Assembly (NCBI GenBank): GCA_900470445.1
Contig: UCAU01000060.1
Span: 1 to 37,684 of the forward strand
DNA from: Hyphomicrobiales bacterium
GTDB lineage: Bacteria; Pseudomonadota; Alphaproteobacteria; Rhizobiales; Devosiaceae
DNA: 37,684 nt
Direction: 5' to 3'
A program made the translations under genes and the position numbers. Positions within the stretch are counted from its first letter, which is position 1, and each line of letters starts with the position of its first letter. A model generated the notes under the pieces. The model worked only from the letters and a program-made list of their open reading frames with translations, had not been told where the DNA came from and ran no database searches. Shown one piece after another: positions 24,690 through 34,500 of this stretch.

Positions 24690-25322
24690 ATGAGCGACAA
24701 CCCGCTCGATCCGATCTTCATCGTCACCGACATCGAAAGCGACGGGCCAACGCCGCTGCATAATTCCATGCTGAGTTTTGCTTCGGTCGCTATCGAGGCC
24801 GATGGTACGCCGCATGGCGAGTTCGAGGCGCAGCTGACCCAGCGGCCGGATCGGACCACCAATGAGCAGACCATGGCCTGGTGGGCGACCCAGCCCGAGG
24901 CCTGGGAAGCGACCACGGCCAATGCCGAAGAACCATCCGTGGTCATGCCGCGCTTTGCCGATTGGGTGGAAAGCCTGCCGGGGCCAAAGGTGTTTGTTGC
25001 TGCGCCGATGATTTTCGATGGGCTGTGGATGGACCATTACCTGGACGAATTCGCCGGCACGCGCGTGCTGAGCGGACCGTTCAAGAGCCGGCAGATTTTC
25101 AAAGGCGGCGGGGTGTGCCTTTACACCATGGCTGGCACCCTGCGCGGCGCGCCCTATCTCGATTGGGGCATGAGCAAGCTGCCGGCCGAATTTTACGGCC
25201 ACATCGCCCATACCCATAAAGCCATCGACGATGCACGGGGCTTTGCCCATGTGCTGGTCGAATTGTTCAAGATTTCCCGTGCCCTGCCGCCGATCACCGG
25301 CAGCAAGTCCGATTTCCGCTAA
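24690..25322 (+). CDS. DEDDh-type 3'-5' exonuclease between pheS and pheT
   Basis: A 210-residue exonuclease-like protein. The four DEDDh acidic residues and the histidine can be placed: D14 and E16 in VTDIESDG, D110 in MIFDGLWMD, and H176 with D181 in HKAIDDA. This catalytic set resembles RNase T/DnaQ enzymes and bacterial '3'-5' exoribonuclease' families. Whether it degrades RNA or DNA is unknown. It starts one base after the pheS stop and ends 12 bases before pheT, so it is almost certainly co-translated with both synthetase subunits. tRNA 3'-end processing is one plausible role, by analogy with RNase T, but this is inference. Confidence 0.85.
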   Translation: MSDNPLDPIFIVTDIESDGPTPLHNSMLSFASVAIEADGTPHGEFEAQLTQRPDRTTNEQTMAWWATQPEAWEATTANAEEPSVVMPRFADWVESLPGPKVFVAAPMIFDGLWMDHYLDEFAGTRVLSGPFKSRQIFKGGGVCLYTMAGTLRGAPYLDWGMSKLPAEFYGHIAHTHKAIDDARGFAHVLVELFKISRALPPITGSKSDFR

Positions 25323-25334
25323 GGTGCCAAAACA

Positions 25335-27761
25335 ATGAAATTCACCCTCGATTGGCTCAAGGAGCATCTCGACACCACCGCCACGGTGGAGGAGATCGGC
25401 ACGGCGCTGACCTCGGTCGGGTTGGAGCTGGAAGGCGTCGAAAACCAGGGCAAGGCGCTTTCCGCTTTTGTCGTGGCCCATGTGGTGCTGTCCGAACCCC
25501 ATCCCAATTCCGACCACCTCAATATCTGCAAGGTGGATGCCGGCACGGGCGAATTGATCGACGTGGTCTGCGGCGCGCCCAATTGCGTGACCGGCATGAA
25601 ATCGGTGTTCGCTTTCCCCGGTACCTATATTCCGGGCAAGGATTTCGAGCTCAAGGCGGGGGTCAGCATCCGCGGCGCGCCCTCCAACGGCATGCTGTGC
25701 TCGGCCGCCGAACTCGAACTTTCCAACGAACATGACGGCATTATCGAGTTGCCGGCGGATGCGCCGATTGGCCAAAAATATGTCGACTATGCCGGGATCA
25801 ATGGCGTGGTGTTCGATATCGCCATCACCCCCAATCGCGGTGATGCCACCGGGGTTTATGGCGTGGCGCGGGACCTGGCAGCGTTCGGGCTGGGGACGCT
25901 GAAAGCCACGGATATGTCGCCGGTGCCGTCCAAGGGCAAGAGCCCGATTGCGCCGCTGCCCCAGCTGTTCTCGGCTGACGAGCCCAAGGCGATCCGCAAA
26001 TTTGGCGGGCGCTATATCAGCAACGTCAAGAACGGACCATCGCCCGATTGGCTGCAGCAGCGCCTGCGCGCCGTGGGCCTGCGCCCGATCAATGCCATTG
26101 TCGATATTACCAACCTGGTCTCGTTGGGCTGGGGCCGACCGCTGCATGCCTATGATGCCGACAAGATTGCCGGCGCCCCACTGCTGCGCAATGCCAAGCC
26201 CGGCGAAACCTTCGATGCGCTTGACAACAAGATCTATGCGCTGGACGAGACCATGACGGTGATTGCCGACGATATCGGCGCGCTGTGCCTGGGCGGTGTG
26301 ATGGGCGGCATTCGGTCGAGCGTGACCGATGGCACCACCAATGTGTTTATGGAATGCGCCAGTTGGGACCCCGAACTGATTGCCCGCACCGGCCGCAAGA
26401 CCGGCATCGTTTCGGATGCCCGCTATCGGCTGGAGCGCTCGGTCGATCCGGCGCTGACCGAGCCGGGGCTGGAACTGGCGACACGCCTGGTGCTTGAACT
26501 CTGCGGCGGCGAGCCGATGGAGCCGGCGATTTCGGGCGAGGATGTCTTCCCCGACACCGTGGTCGAATTCCCGCTGGGTGAGGTCAAGCGCCTGACCGGG
26601 TTGGAGCTTGGCGCGGAACGGATCGAGGCGATCCTCACCGCGCTGGGCTTTGTGCTGTCGGGCAATGGCGAGACGCGGACGGTCAAGGTGCCGAGCTGGC
26701 GGCCGGATGTGACGCAGAAGGCGGACCTGGTCGAAGAAGTGATGCGCATGGTGGGCGTGGACAATGTGCCCGTCGAGCCGCTGCCGCGTCTCAACCATGT
26801 GGCGCAGCGCATGCTGACCAGCATCCAGAACCGCCGCCGCATTGCCCGCCGGGCACTGGCAGCGCGCGGACTGGATGAAGCGGTGACCTGGTCGTTCATT
26901 CCCCATGCCGAGGCGGTTCGTTTCGGCGGCGGGCAGGAAAGCCTGCAGCTGGCCAATGCGATTGCCTCGGATATGACCGATATGCGGCCTTCCTTGCTGC
27001 CGGGCCTTCTGGCCGCGGCGCGGCGCAATGCCAATCGCGGTACGAGCGATCTGGCGCTGTTCGAGGTCGGTCAGGTGTTCTTGTCCGATACGCCGGACGG
27101 GCAGCACACTTATGCCACCGGCATTCGCACCGGCACCGCCAAGCTGAGCGGCGCCGGACGTCATTGGAGCGGCAAGGCCGAGGCGGTGGGCGTGTTCGAC
27201 GCCAAGGCCGATCTGGGCGCGGTGCTCGATGCGCTAGGCGTCGATATCGACAAGGTGCAGATTTTTGCCGAACCGGCGCCCTGGAGCCATCCGGGCCGCG
27301 GCGGGCGCATTGCGCTCAACCCCAAGGTGACCCTGGGCTGGTTTGGTGAATTGCACCCGGCCTGGGCAGCTGAGCTCGACATCGAAGGGCCGGTCTCGGC
27401 ATTCGAGCTTGATCTGGATGCCCTGCCCGAAGCGCGCAAGAAGGCGACCAAGACCAAGCCGGCGCTGACCCTGTCGGGACAGATGCCACTGTCGCGCGAT
27501 TTTGCTTTTGTGGTCGATCGGGGCGTGACGGCCGCGACGATCCTGAAGGCAGCGCGTGGGGCCGACAAGGGGCTGATCCGTGACGTGAGCGTGTTCGACG
27601 TGTTCGAAGGCAGCCATGTGGGCGAGGGCAAGAAGTCGGTGGCCATTGAGGTGACGTTGCTGCCTTTGGACAAGACGCTGACGGACGAGGAGATCGACAA
27701 GGTTTCGGCGTCTGTGGTTGCGGCGGTGACCAAGGCGAGTGGCGGGGTGTTGCGGGCATAG
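25335..27761 (+). CDS. pheT: phenylalanyl-tRNA synthetase beta subunit
   Basis: The tRNA-recognition and editing subunit. The 808 residues show the expected domains in order. The EMAP-II-like tRNA-binding domain is at about 39-150 (SEPHPNSDHLNICKVD, CGAPN). The B3/B4 editing domain is at about 205-390 and the B5 DNA-binding-fold domain at about 400-475 (VTQKADLVEEVMRMVG). The catalytic-like domain follows, and the ferredoxin-fold anticodon-binding domain occupies about 710-806 (MPLSRDFAFVVDRGVT and FDVFEGSHVGEGKKSVA). The ribosome site AAGGTG overlaps the exonuclease stop. No terminator is seen before the next gene. Confidence 0.97.
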   Translation: MKFTLDWLKEHLDTTATVEEIGTALTSVGLELEGVENQGKALSAFVVAHVVLSEPHPNSDHLNICKVDAGTGELIDVVCGAPNCVTGMKSVFAFPGTYIPGKDFELKAGVSIRGAPSNGMLCSAAELELSNEHDGIIELPADAPIGQKYVDYAGINGVVFDIAITPNRGDATGVYGVARDLAAFGLGTLKATDMSPVPSKGKSPIAPLPQLFSADEPKAIRKFGGRYISNVKNGPSPDWLQQRLRAVGLRPINAIVDITNLVSLGWGRPLHAYDADKIAGAPLLRNAKPGETFDALDNKIYALDETMTVIADDIGALCLGGVMGGIRSSVTDGTTNVFMECASWDPELIARTGRKTGIVSDARYRLERSVDPALTEPGLELATRLVLELCGGEPMEPAISGEDVFPDTVVEFPLGEVKRLTGLELGAERIEAILTALGFVLSGNGETRTVKVPSWRPDVTQKADLVEEVMRMVGVDNVPVEPLPRLNHVAQRMLTSIQNRRRIARRALAARGLDEAVTWSFIPHAEAVRFGGGQESLQLANAIASDMTDMRPSLLPGLLAAARRNANRGTSDLALFEVGQVFLSDTPDGQHTYATGIRTGTAKLSGAGRHWSGKAEAVGVFDAKADLGAVLDALGVDIDKVQIFAEPAPWSHPGRGGRIALNPKVTLGWFGELHPAWAAELDIEGPVSAFELDLDALPEARKKATKTKPALTLSGQMPLSRDFAFVVDRGVTAATILKAARGADKGLIRDVSVFDVFEGSHVGEGKKSVAIEVTLLPLDKTLTDEEIDKVSASVVAAVTKASGGVLRA

Positions 27762-27802
27762 GGGCGCTGGACAAAGCCGGGGGGAACCATTCAAATCCGG
27801 CC

Positions 27803-28495
27803 ATGAGTGAACCCCGATTCCCCGATGTGATGCTGCTGGCGGCGGGCCTGGGCACGCGGCTGCGGCCCTTGACCGACAGCGTGCCCAAGCCGCTGGTGCC
27901 GGTGCTGGGCGTGCCGCTGATCGAGCGGATCATGGCCAATGCGCGAGCCGAGGGCGCCAAGCGCTTTGTCGCCAATGCCCATTATCGGGCCGATCAGCTG
28001 CTGGCTCATTTCGGCGGGCTGCTCAAGGTCAGCCGCGAGGATGATCTGCTGGGCACTGGCGGCGGCATCAAACGGGCGCTGCCCATGCTGCATTCGGACC
28101 CGATTTTCGTGATGAATACCGACGCCTTCTGGCCGGAGGGGCAGGACCAGCCGCTGGGGCGGATGCTGCAGCGGTTCGAGGCCGAAGACGAGGCCGTAGT
28201 GCTGCTCTGCGTACACCCGCGGCGGGCGACCGGATTCGATCGCAGCCACGATTTTTGCCTCGACCCCATGGGGCGGATCACCCGCGACTATGGCGCCCCG
28301 GTGATTTACGGCGGGGTGGCGCTGCTGGGCAAGAGCTGGTTCGCCGACGCTGCCGACGGGGCGTTTTCGCTGAATGATGTTTTCGAGGCGGCGCTGGAGC
28401 GCGAAGCCTTGTTCGGCGTGGCGCTGGACGCCGATTGGTATCATGTGGGCGACCCGCAAGCTTTGGCCGAGACCGAACGGCTTCTGGCCCGATGA
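27803..28495 (+). CDS. MurU-like sugar-phosphate nucleotidyltransferase
   Basis: A 230-residue GT-A fold nucleotidyltransferase. The N-terminal signature LLAAGLGTRLRPLTDSVPKPL (about 11-31) binds the nucleotide. LGTGGGIKRALP and MNTDAFW (metal-binding Asp) complete the active site. It closely resembles N-acetylmuramate-1-phosphate uridylyltransferase MurU of the cell-wall recycling route that bypasses de novo UDP-MurNAc synthesis. In many relatives the kinase gene amgK and tsaE precede it, but here pheT does, so kinase coupling is not seen. The stop overlaps addB as ATGA. A different sugar-1-phosphate substrate is possible. Confidence 0.82.
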   Translation: MSEPRFPDVMLLAAGLGTRLRPLTDSVPKPLVPVLGVPLIERIMANARAEGAKRFVANAHYRADQLLAHFGGLLKVSREDDLLGTGGGIKRALPMLHSDPIFVMNTDAFWPEGQDQPLGRMLQRFEAEDEAVVLLCVHPRRATGFDRSHDFCLDPMGRITRDYGAPVIYGGVALLGKSWFADAADGAFSLNDVFEAALEREALFGVALDADWYHVGDPQALAETERLLAR

Positions 28496-31400
28496 GCCTT
28501 TATTCCATCCCGCCGCATGAGCGGTTTCTCGCTACGCTGGCGGAGCGGGTGATGGATGGCACGCTGCTGGGCGGGTGGGACCGCGCCAATAACCCGTTCT
28601 GGCTGAGCGATGTCACCATGGTCGTGCCCACACGGCGGGCCAAGCAGGTCTTGGCCGATGAATTTGCCCGGCGCGGCACGGGCCTACTGCCCGACATTCG
28701 CACCTTTGGCGGCGAGACAGCCGACGAGGAGCCGTTCCTGCCGCCCTTCGATGTCGCCGCGACTCCGCCCCTGGCCACGGCGCTGGAACGGCGGCTGGTG
28801 CTGTCGCAATTGGTGGCGGCCTGGGCGGAAACGCCGGCGGGGCGGCAGGCGTTTTCCAGCCCGCCTACGGCCGCCGAAATCCTTTCCATGGCGGAATCGC
28901 TGGGTGCGCTGATCGATGATCTGCTGACCGAAGAACGCAGCGCCGCCGATATTCGTGCCATCGTGCCCGAACTGGCGGGTGAGCTGGGCGCCTATTGGCA
29001 GCAGACGCTGACCTTTCTCGATATCGCGCTCAGCTACTGGCCCGAGCGGCTGGCGGCCAAGGGGCTCGAAGACGGCATGAGATTGCGCGGCCTGCGGCTC
29101 GACCGGCAGGCGGCGGCAGCGCCCCTGCTCTGGGGCGACCGGCCGGTGATCGCGGCAGGCTCCACCGGCTCGATCCCTGCTACTGCGCGCCTGCTCAAGG
29201 CCATTCATCAATTGCCCCGTGGGGCCGTGGTGCTGCCGGGGCTCGATTGCAGCATGAGCGAGGCCGACCACGCGGCATTGCTCGATGCAGCCAACAATCC
29301 CCATGGCCACCCGCAATATGGCCTGGCGCGGCTGCTGCGGCTGCTGGGCGCGACGGTGGAGACGGTGACCGAACTGGGCCAGAGCGACAACCTGCGCACC
29401 ATTCTGGTCAATCGCGCGCTGGCGCTAACCAAGGATACGGCGCGCTGGCCTGAGCAACGCCTGACCCAGCTCGAAATCGGCATGGCCTGCGACGGGCTCT
29501 CCATCATCGCAGCCCGCAATGAGGACGAGGAAGGCCGCGCCGTGGCGCTGGCGGCACGGCAGGCGCTGGCCGGCGGCAAGAGCGTGGGCATCGTCACCCC
29601 CGACCGCAATCTGGCCCGTCGCATCGCCGCCGAGCTCAAGCGCTTCGCCATCGAAGTGGATGATGCGGCGGGCGCGCCGCTGTTCCAGTCTCCGGCGGGC
29701 CGGCTGCTGCGGCAAATCCTGACCCTGGCCGCGGGCAATTGCGCGCCGGTGGACATGATGGCGCTGCTGCGCCATCGCGCCGCCCGCTTCGGCATGGCCC
29801 GCTCCGATATTGCCCGGTTGGCCGATGATATCGAACTGGGCCTGTTGCGCGGGCAGCGGCCAAATCCGGGGCTGGCGGGTCTACGAGCCCTGCTGGCGGC
29901 CAATGTTGGCGACGTGACCACCCATGTGGCCAAGCGGTTGAACGCGCGGCAGGCCGAGGCCATCGAGGCGCTGTTCGGCCGTATCGAGACGGCACTGGCG
30001 CCGCTGCTGGCCCTGCTGGGCGAGCACCGGATCACGGCGAGCGCATTGGCTGCCGCGATCTGCAGGGCTTTTGAGGCGGTGGCTGACGGCGCCGAGATTC
30101 CCGGCCGCGCGGAACTGGCCGATTGGGCCAGCCAGATGGCGGCGCAGGCCGGCGAGGGGCACAGCTTTCCGCCCACCGGACTCGATAGCGTCCTTGCGGC
30201 GCTGATGGCGGGGTTCCAGGTGCGCACGCGCGAGGAGCGCCGCAGCGATATCGCCATCTGGGGGCAGATCGAAGCCCGCCTGATGAATCCGGACCTGCTG
30301 ATCCTCTGCGCGCTCAACGAGGATAAGTGGCCCGAAGCAGCCGATCCCGGCCCCTGGCTCAGCCGGGGCATGCGGCTGGCGGCGGGGCTCGAGCCGCCCG
30401 AGCGGCGGCAGGGGCTGGCGGCGCATGACTTCGCCCAAGGACTGGGCAATAAGAAAATCATCCTCGCTTACTCCAATCGCATCGGCACGAGCCCGGCTCT
30501 ACCCTCACGCTTGCTGCAGCGGCTTTATGCCTATGCTGGCTTCGCGGACGACGATTTTGAGAAAAAGCAGAAAGAAGAGGATGCCAGGCGTCCGACCTGG
30601 CAGGAAATCTGGGAAAAGCGCGGTGGAGAATGGCTAGAACAAGCGCGGCAATTGGATGCGGTACCCCAAACCCGCGCCGCCACGCGGCCGGCGCCCAATC
30701 CGCCGGTCGATACCCGGCCGCGCCAGCTCTCGGTCACCGAGATCGAAACGCTGATGCGCTCGCCCTATGACATTTATGCCAAGCATGTGCTCAGGCTGCG
30801 GCCGCTCGACGCACTGGGCGAAACACCCGAGGCGCGCGAGCGCGGCACCATTATCCACGATATCCTTGCCCGCTTCGTCGAGGAGGGGCATGACGTGATG
30901 GCCGCCAATGCCGCCGCGCTGTTGCGGCAATTCGCGGTCGAGGCCTTTTCGGGGCTCGAAGGCATTGCCGAGCGGCGCGACATCTGGATCCGGCGCTTCG
31001 AGACGGCGGCGCGGCAATTCCTCGATTTTGAGCGTGCCCGCGATGCCGAGGTGCGGCGGCGCCATGCCGAGATCGCGGGGCTGTGGCCATTGCCCACCGG
31101 CTTTACCCTCAAGGGGCGGGCCGACCGGGTCGATGAAATGCTCGATGGCAGCTTGCAAATCCTCGACTTCAAGACTGGCTCGCTCCCCACGCCGGGGGCA
31201 ATGAAGGCGTTCGAGGCGCCGCAAATGCTGCTCGAGGCGCAGATGGCGCGGGCGGGCGCCATGGTGGGCGTGCCGGCGGCCGACAGTTCGCGGCTGACCT
31301 ATATCAAGATTGGGCTGGGGCCCGAGGCCTTCAGCCCCAAGGATTTTTCGCTGGGTGAGGGCCACACCATCATGAGTGCGGCGCAGGATATCGCCGAGCG

Positions 31401-31557
31401 CATGCAGCGCCATGTGGATTTTTTCCTGTTCAACCAGATGCCGATGCCGGCTCGCATCCTGCCGCTCAAGACGCAGCGCTTTGCCGGCGCCTATGATCAT
31501 CTGGCGCGGGTCGATGAGTGGACCGTGGTGGACGAAGATGAGGAGGACGGCTTTTGA
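28492..31557 (+). CDS. addB: double-strand break repair protein AddB
   Basis: AddB is the second subunit of the AddAB helicase-nuclease that resects double-strand breaks and loads RecA. The start is ATG 28492, overlapping the previous stop by four bases, giving 1021 residues. The N-terminal half has the inactive helicase-like fold (VVPTRRAKQVLADEFARRG at about 43-62). The C-terminal PDDEXK nuclease begins near 750 (LSVTEIETLMRSPYDIYAKHV) and holds GRADRVDEM and the catalytic ILDFKTG near 876-895. No cysteine occurs in that domain, so it lacks the Fe-S cluster of Bacillus AddB, as expected for the alphaproteobacterial type. The stop overlaps addA as TTGA. Confidence 0.95.
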   Translation: MSLYSIPPHERFLATLAERVMDGTLLGGWDRANNPFWLSDVTMVVPTRRAKQVLADEFARRGTGLLPDIRTFGGETADEEPFLPPFDVAATPPLATALERRLVLSQLVAAWAETPAGRQAFSSPPTAAEILSMAESLGALIDDLLTEERSAADIRAIVPELAGELGAYWQQTLTFLDIALSYWPERLAAKGLEDGMRLRGLRLDRQAAAAPLLWGDRPVIAAGSTGSIPATARLLKAIHQLPRGAVVLPGLDCSMSEADHAALLDAANNPHGHPQYGLARLLRLLGATVETVTELGQSDNLRTILVNRALALTKDTARWPEQRLTQLEIGMACDGLSIIAARNEDEEGRAVALAARQALAGGKSVGIVTPDRNLARRIAAELKRFAIEVDDAAGAPLFQSPAGRLLRQILTLAAGNCAPVDMMALLRHRAARFGMARSDIARLADDIELGLLRGQRPNPGLAGLRALLAANVGDVTTHVAKRLNARQAEAIEALFGRIETALAPLLALLGEHRITASALAAAICRAFEAVADGAEIPGRAELADWASQMAAQAGEGHSFPPTGLDSVLAALMAGFQVRTREERRSDIAIWGQIEARLMNPDLLILCALNEDKWPEAADPGPWLSRGMRLAAGLEPPERRQGLAAHDFAQGLGNKKIILAYSNRIGTSPALPSRLLQRLYAYAGFADDDFEKKQKEEDARRPTWQEIWEKRGGEWLEQARQLDAVPQTRAATRPAPNPPVDTRPRQLSVTEIETLMRSPYDIYAKHVLRLRPLDALGETPEARERGTIIHDILARFVEEGHDVMAANAAALLRQFAVEAFSGLEGIAERRDIWIRRFETAARQFLDFERARDAEVRRRHAEIAGLWPLPTGFTLKGRADRVDEMLDGSLQILDFKTGSLPTPGAMKAFEAPQMLLEAQMARAGAMVGVPAADSSRLTYIKIGLGPEAFSPKDFSLGEGHTIMSAAQDIAERMQRHVDFFLFNQMPMPARILPLKTQRFAGAYDHLARVDEWTVVDEDEEDGF

Positions 31558-34500
31558 GCGAGCGCGGCAAACCCGTCATTTCCCCGGAGACCCGCACCAA
31601 TCAGGCAAAAGCGGCGGACCCGAACCTGTCGATCTGGGTGTCGGCCAATGCCGGATCGGGTAAGACTTTCGTGCTGACCCGGCGCGTGTTGCGGCTGCTG
31701 CTGGCCGGTGCTACCCCGCAATCCATCCTGTGCCTCACCTATACCAAGGCAGCGGCGGCCGAAATGCGCGGTCGGCTGGCGCGGGAGCTGGCCCGCTGGG
31801 CCACCCTGCCCGAGCCCGAACTGGTGCGGGAGCTCAAGGAGATCGAAGCCAATGCCTATCGGCCCGCACTGGTCGAGCGGGCGCGGACCCTGTTTGCTCA
31901 GGCGCTGGAGACGCCGGGCGGGCTCAAGATCGTCACCATCCACGCCTTCTGCGAATCGGTGCTGCATCGCTTTCCGCTCGAAGCGGGCGTGCCCTTCGAT
32001 TTCAAGGTGATCGAGGATGAGGAACGCATCCAGCTGCTGACGCAGACGCGCGAGGCCGTGCTGGCGCAGGGCCTGCGCGGCGAGGGCGCGACGGCAGCGG
32101 TCGAGACGCTGTTCGGCCTGCTCAGCGATTTTGCGCTAAGCGATGCGATCGAGCTGGCGCTGGGCGACGGCCGCAAGCTCAAGGCGGTGCTGGCCGACAT
32201 CCCGCGCGCCAAGGCCAATCTGCGCCAGCTGGTGGGGCATAGTGGAGAGAGTTCGGCCGGGCTGCAGCGGCAATTGGTCGAGCAAAGTCTGCTGACGCCG
32301 GAGGGGATCAGGGAGATCGTGCGACTGTTCGGCGGCGATCCCAGCGGCAATAACCGCTTTGTCGATCTGCTGGCGCGGCTGGACCCCGATGCCATCGATG
32401 GCGGTACCTTGCGCACCGCCTTCCTCACCGACAAGGGCACGGCCCGCAAGCTGCTGACCGCCAAGCAGCAGGCGGACCGCCCCGATATCCTGACCTTGCT
32501 CGAAGCCGAGCAGGCCCGGGTCACGGCGCTGGTCGATGCGCTCAGCACGGCGCTGCTGGTCGAACGCAGCGAGGCGCTGCTTGACGTGGTGGCGCTGATT
32601 GCCTCCCGCTACCAGGCGCATAAGCGCGCGCGCTCGCTGCTCGATTTCGACGACCTGGTCGAAAAGCTGGGTGACCTGCTGGAAAATCCCGATGCCGGGC
32701 CCTGGGTGCAGTACAAGCTCGATACCGGCATCGATCATATCCTGGTCGATGAAAGCCAGGATACCAATCCCGAGCAATGGCGGGTGGTGCGGGCCATTGC
32801 CGACGAATTCTTCAACGGCGCCGGGGACGTGACGCGGCTGCGCTCGCTGTTCGCGGTGGGCGACCAGAAACAGTCGATCTATTCGTTCCAGGGGGCCGAG
32901 CCGACCCTGTTCGGCGCCACCGGCGAGCTGTTCCGCCGCCGCGCTGCCGAGGTTGAGGTGCCCTTCCTGCCGCTGCGGCTGCATATGAGCTTTCGCACCC
33001 TGCCCGAAGTGCTGGCGGCGGTCGACAAGGTCAGCGACGATCCCAATATCCAGGACGCGTTGCTCGAAAGCGAGAAAGTGCATCACGACACCAGCCGCCC
33101 CACCAAAGGCGGCAGCGTGTGCTTGTGGCCGCCGCTGCAGCAGGCCACGTCGGCAGGCGACGCTGGCGAATGGCCGACCGAGCCGGCCGAGGGTGGCGAA
33201 AAAACCGCGCCGCGCCAGGTCGCCGAGCGCATTGCGCGGGAAATCAAGGGCTGGATCGACACCAAGCGGCCGCTGACCAATCGCGGCAGGCCAGTGCGGC
33301 CCAATGACGTGCTGATCCTGGTGCAATCGCGCGGGGCGGTGTTCCAGGAGGTGATCCGCGCGCTGCGGCAGGCGGGGTTGCCGACGCCCGGCGCCGACCG
33401 GCTGGCCGTGTCCGACCATATCGCGGTGCTGGACCTCTTGGCGCTGTGCGATGTGCTGCTCAACCCGGCCGATAGCTTGCAATTGGCGGCACTGCTGCGC
33501 TCGCCTTTGTTCGATATCGGCGAGGAGGAGCTGTTCGCGCTGGCCCAGCCGCGCGAGAAAGGCCGCACGCTGTGGCAGGCGCTGGAAACAGCGACCACGC
33601 CCGGTTGTGCCGAGGCCTATCGTGCCCTGTCGCGCTGGCGGGGCGAACTGGATTTTGAGCGACCATTCGAATTTCTGACCCAGGTGCTCTATGCCGAGGG
33701 CGGGCTGCGGCGCTTCCACGCCCGGCTGGGTGAGGAAGTAGACGAGGTCTTCGCCGAATTGCTGGAACTGGCGCTGGCCCATGAGCAGGGGTCGCAGCCC
33801 TCGCTGCAGGGCTTTGTCGTCGCCATGCGGCAAAGCGCGGTCTCGATCAAGCGCGAGCTGGCCGAGGCCGGCAATGGCGTGCGGGTGATGACGGTGCATG
33901 GCGCCAAGGGGCTTGAGGCCCCAATCGTTATCCTGGCCGATGCGGCGAGCAAGCCGCAGGGCAATCAGGTCAATCGGCCGGTTTACCTGTTGACCGAGGC
34001 GCCTGGCCCGCTGCTGGTGCATGCCTCGGGCAGCAAGAACCATGTGCCGGGCAGCCTGGGCGTCAAGAGCCAGGTCGAGGCCAATCTGGCCAAGGAATAT
34101 TGGCGCCGGCTCTATGTCGCCATGACCCGGGCGGAAGACGAGCTTTACGTCACCGGCGCGCTGACCCCCTCGGCAAAACCCGAACGGCAGCTCGAGGGCA
34201 CCTGGTATCAGGCCATCGAGCGGGCGCTGCGCGCCGACGCCGAAATCGTGCTCGACGGGGAGGGCCGCGAGACCGCGCTGATCTATCCGCGCGACCGGGT
34301 GGCGCCGCAACCGGTCAAGCGGCTGTCCGAAACGCCCGCCGCTGCCAGCCTGCCCCAGGCCTTTGCGGCGGTGCCGGCACCCAAGGTGGCAAAACTGGTT
34401 GCCCCCTCCTCGGCCCGCAGCCATGTGGCGCCGGCCGTGGCGCTCGATAGCCTTGCCGAGCAGCTGCGCGATGCCGAAGCGGCCCGCAAGGAGGGCATCG

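Noticed and set aside
24432..27164. A 910-codon open frame on the minus strand opposite pheS, the exonuclease gene and pheT
   Set aside because: Its translation is low-complexity, rich in Arg, Gly, His and Gln, and lies antisense to recognisable genes. It is the open shadow frame expected in GC-rich DNA.
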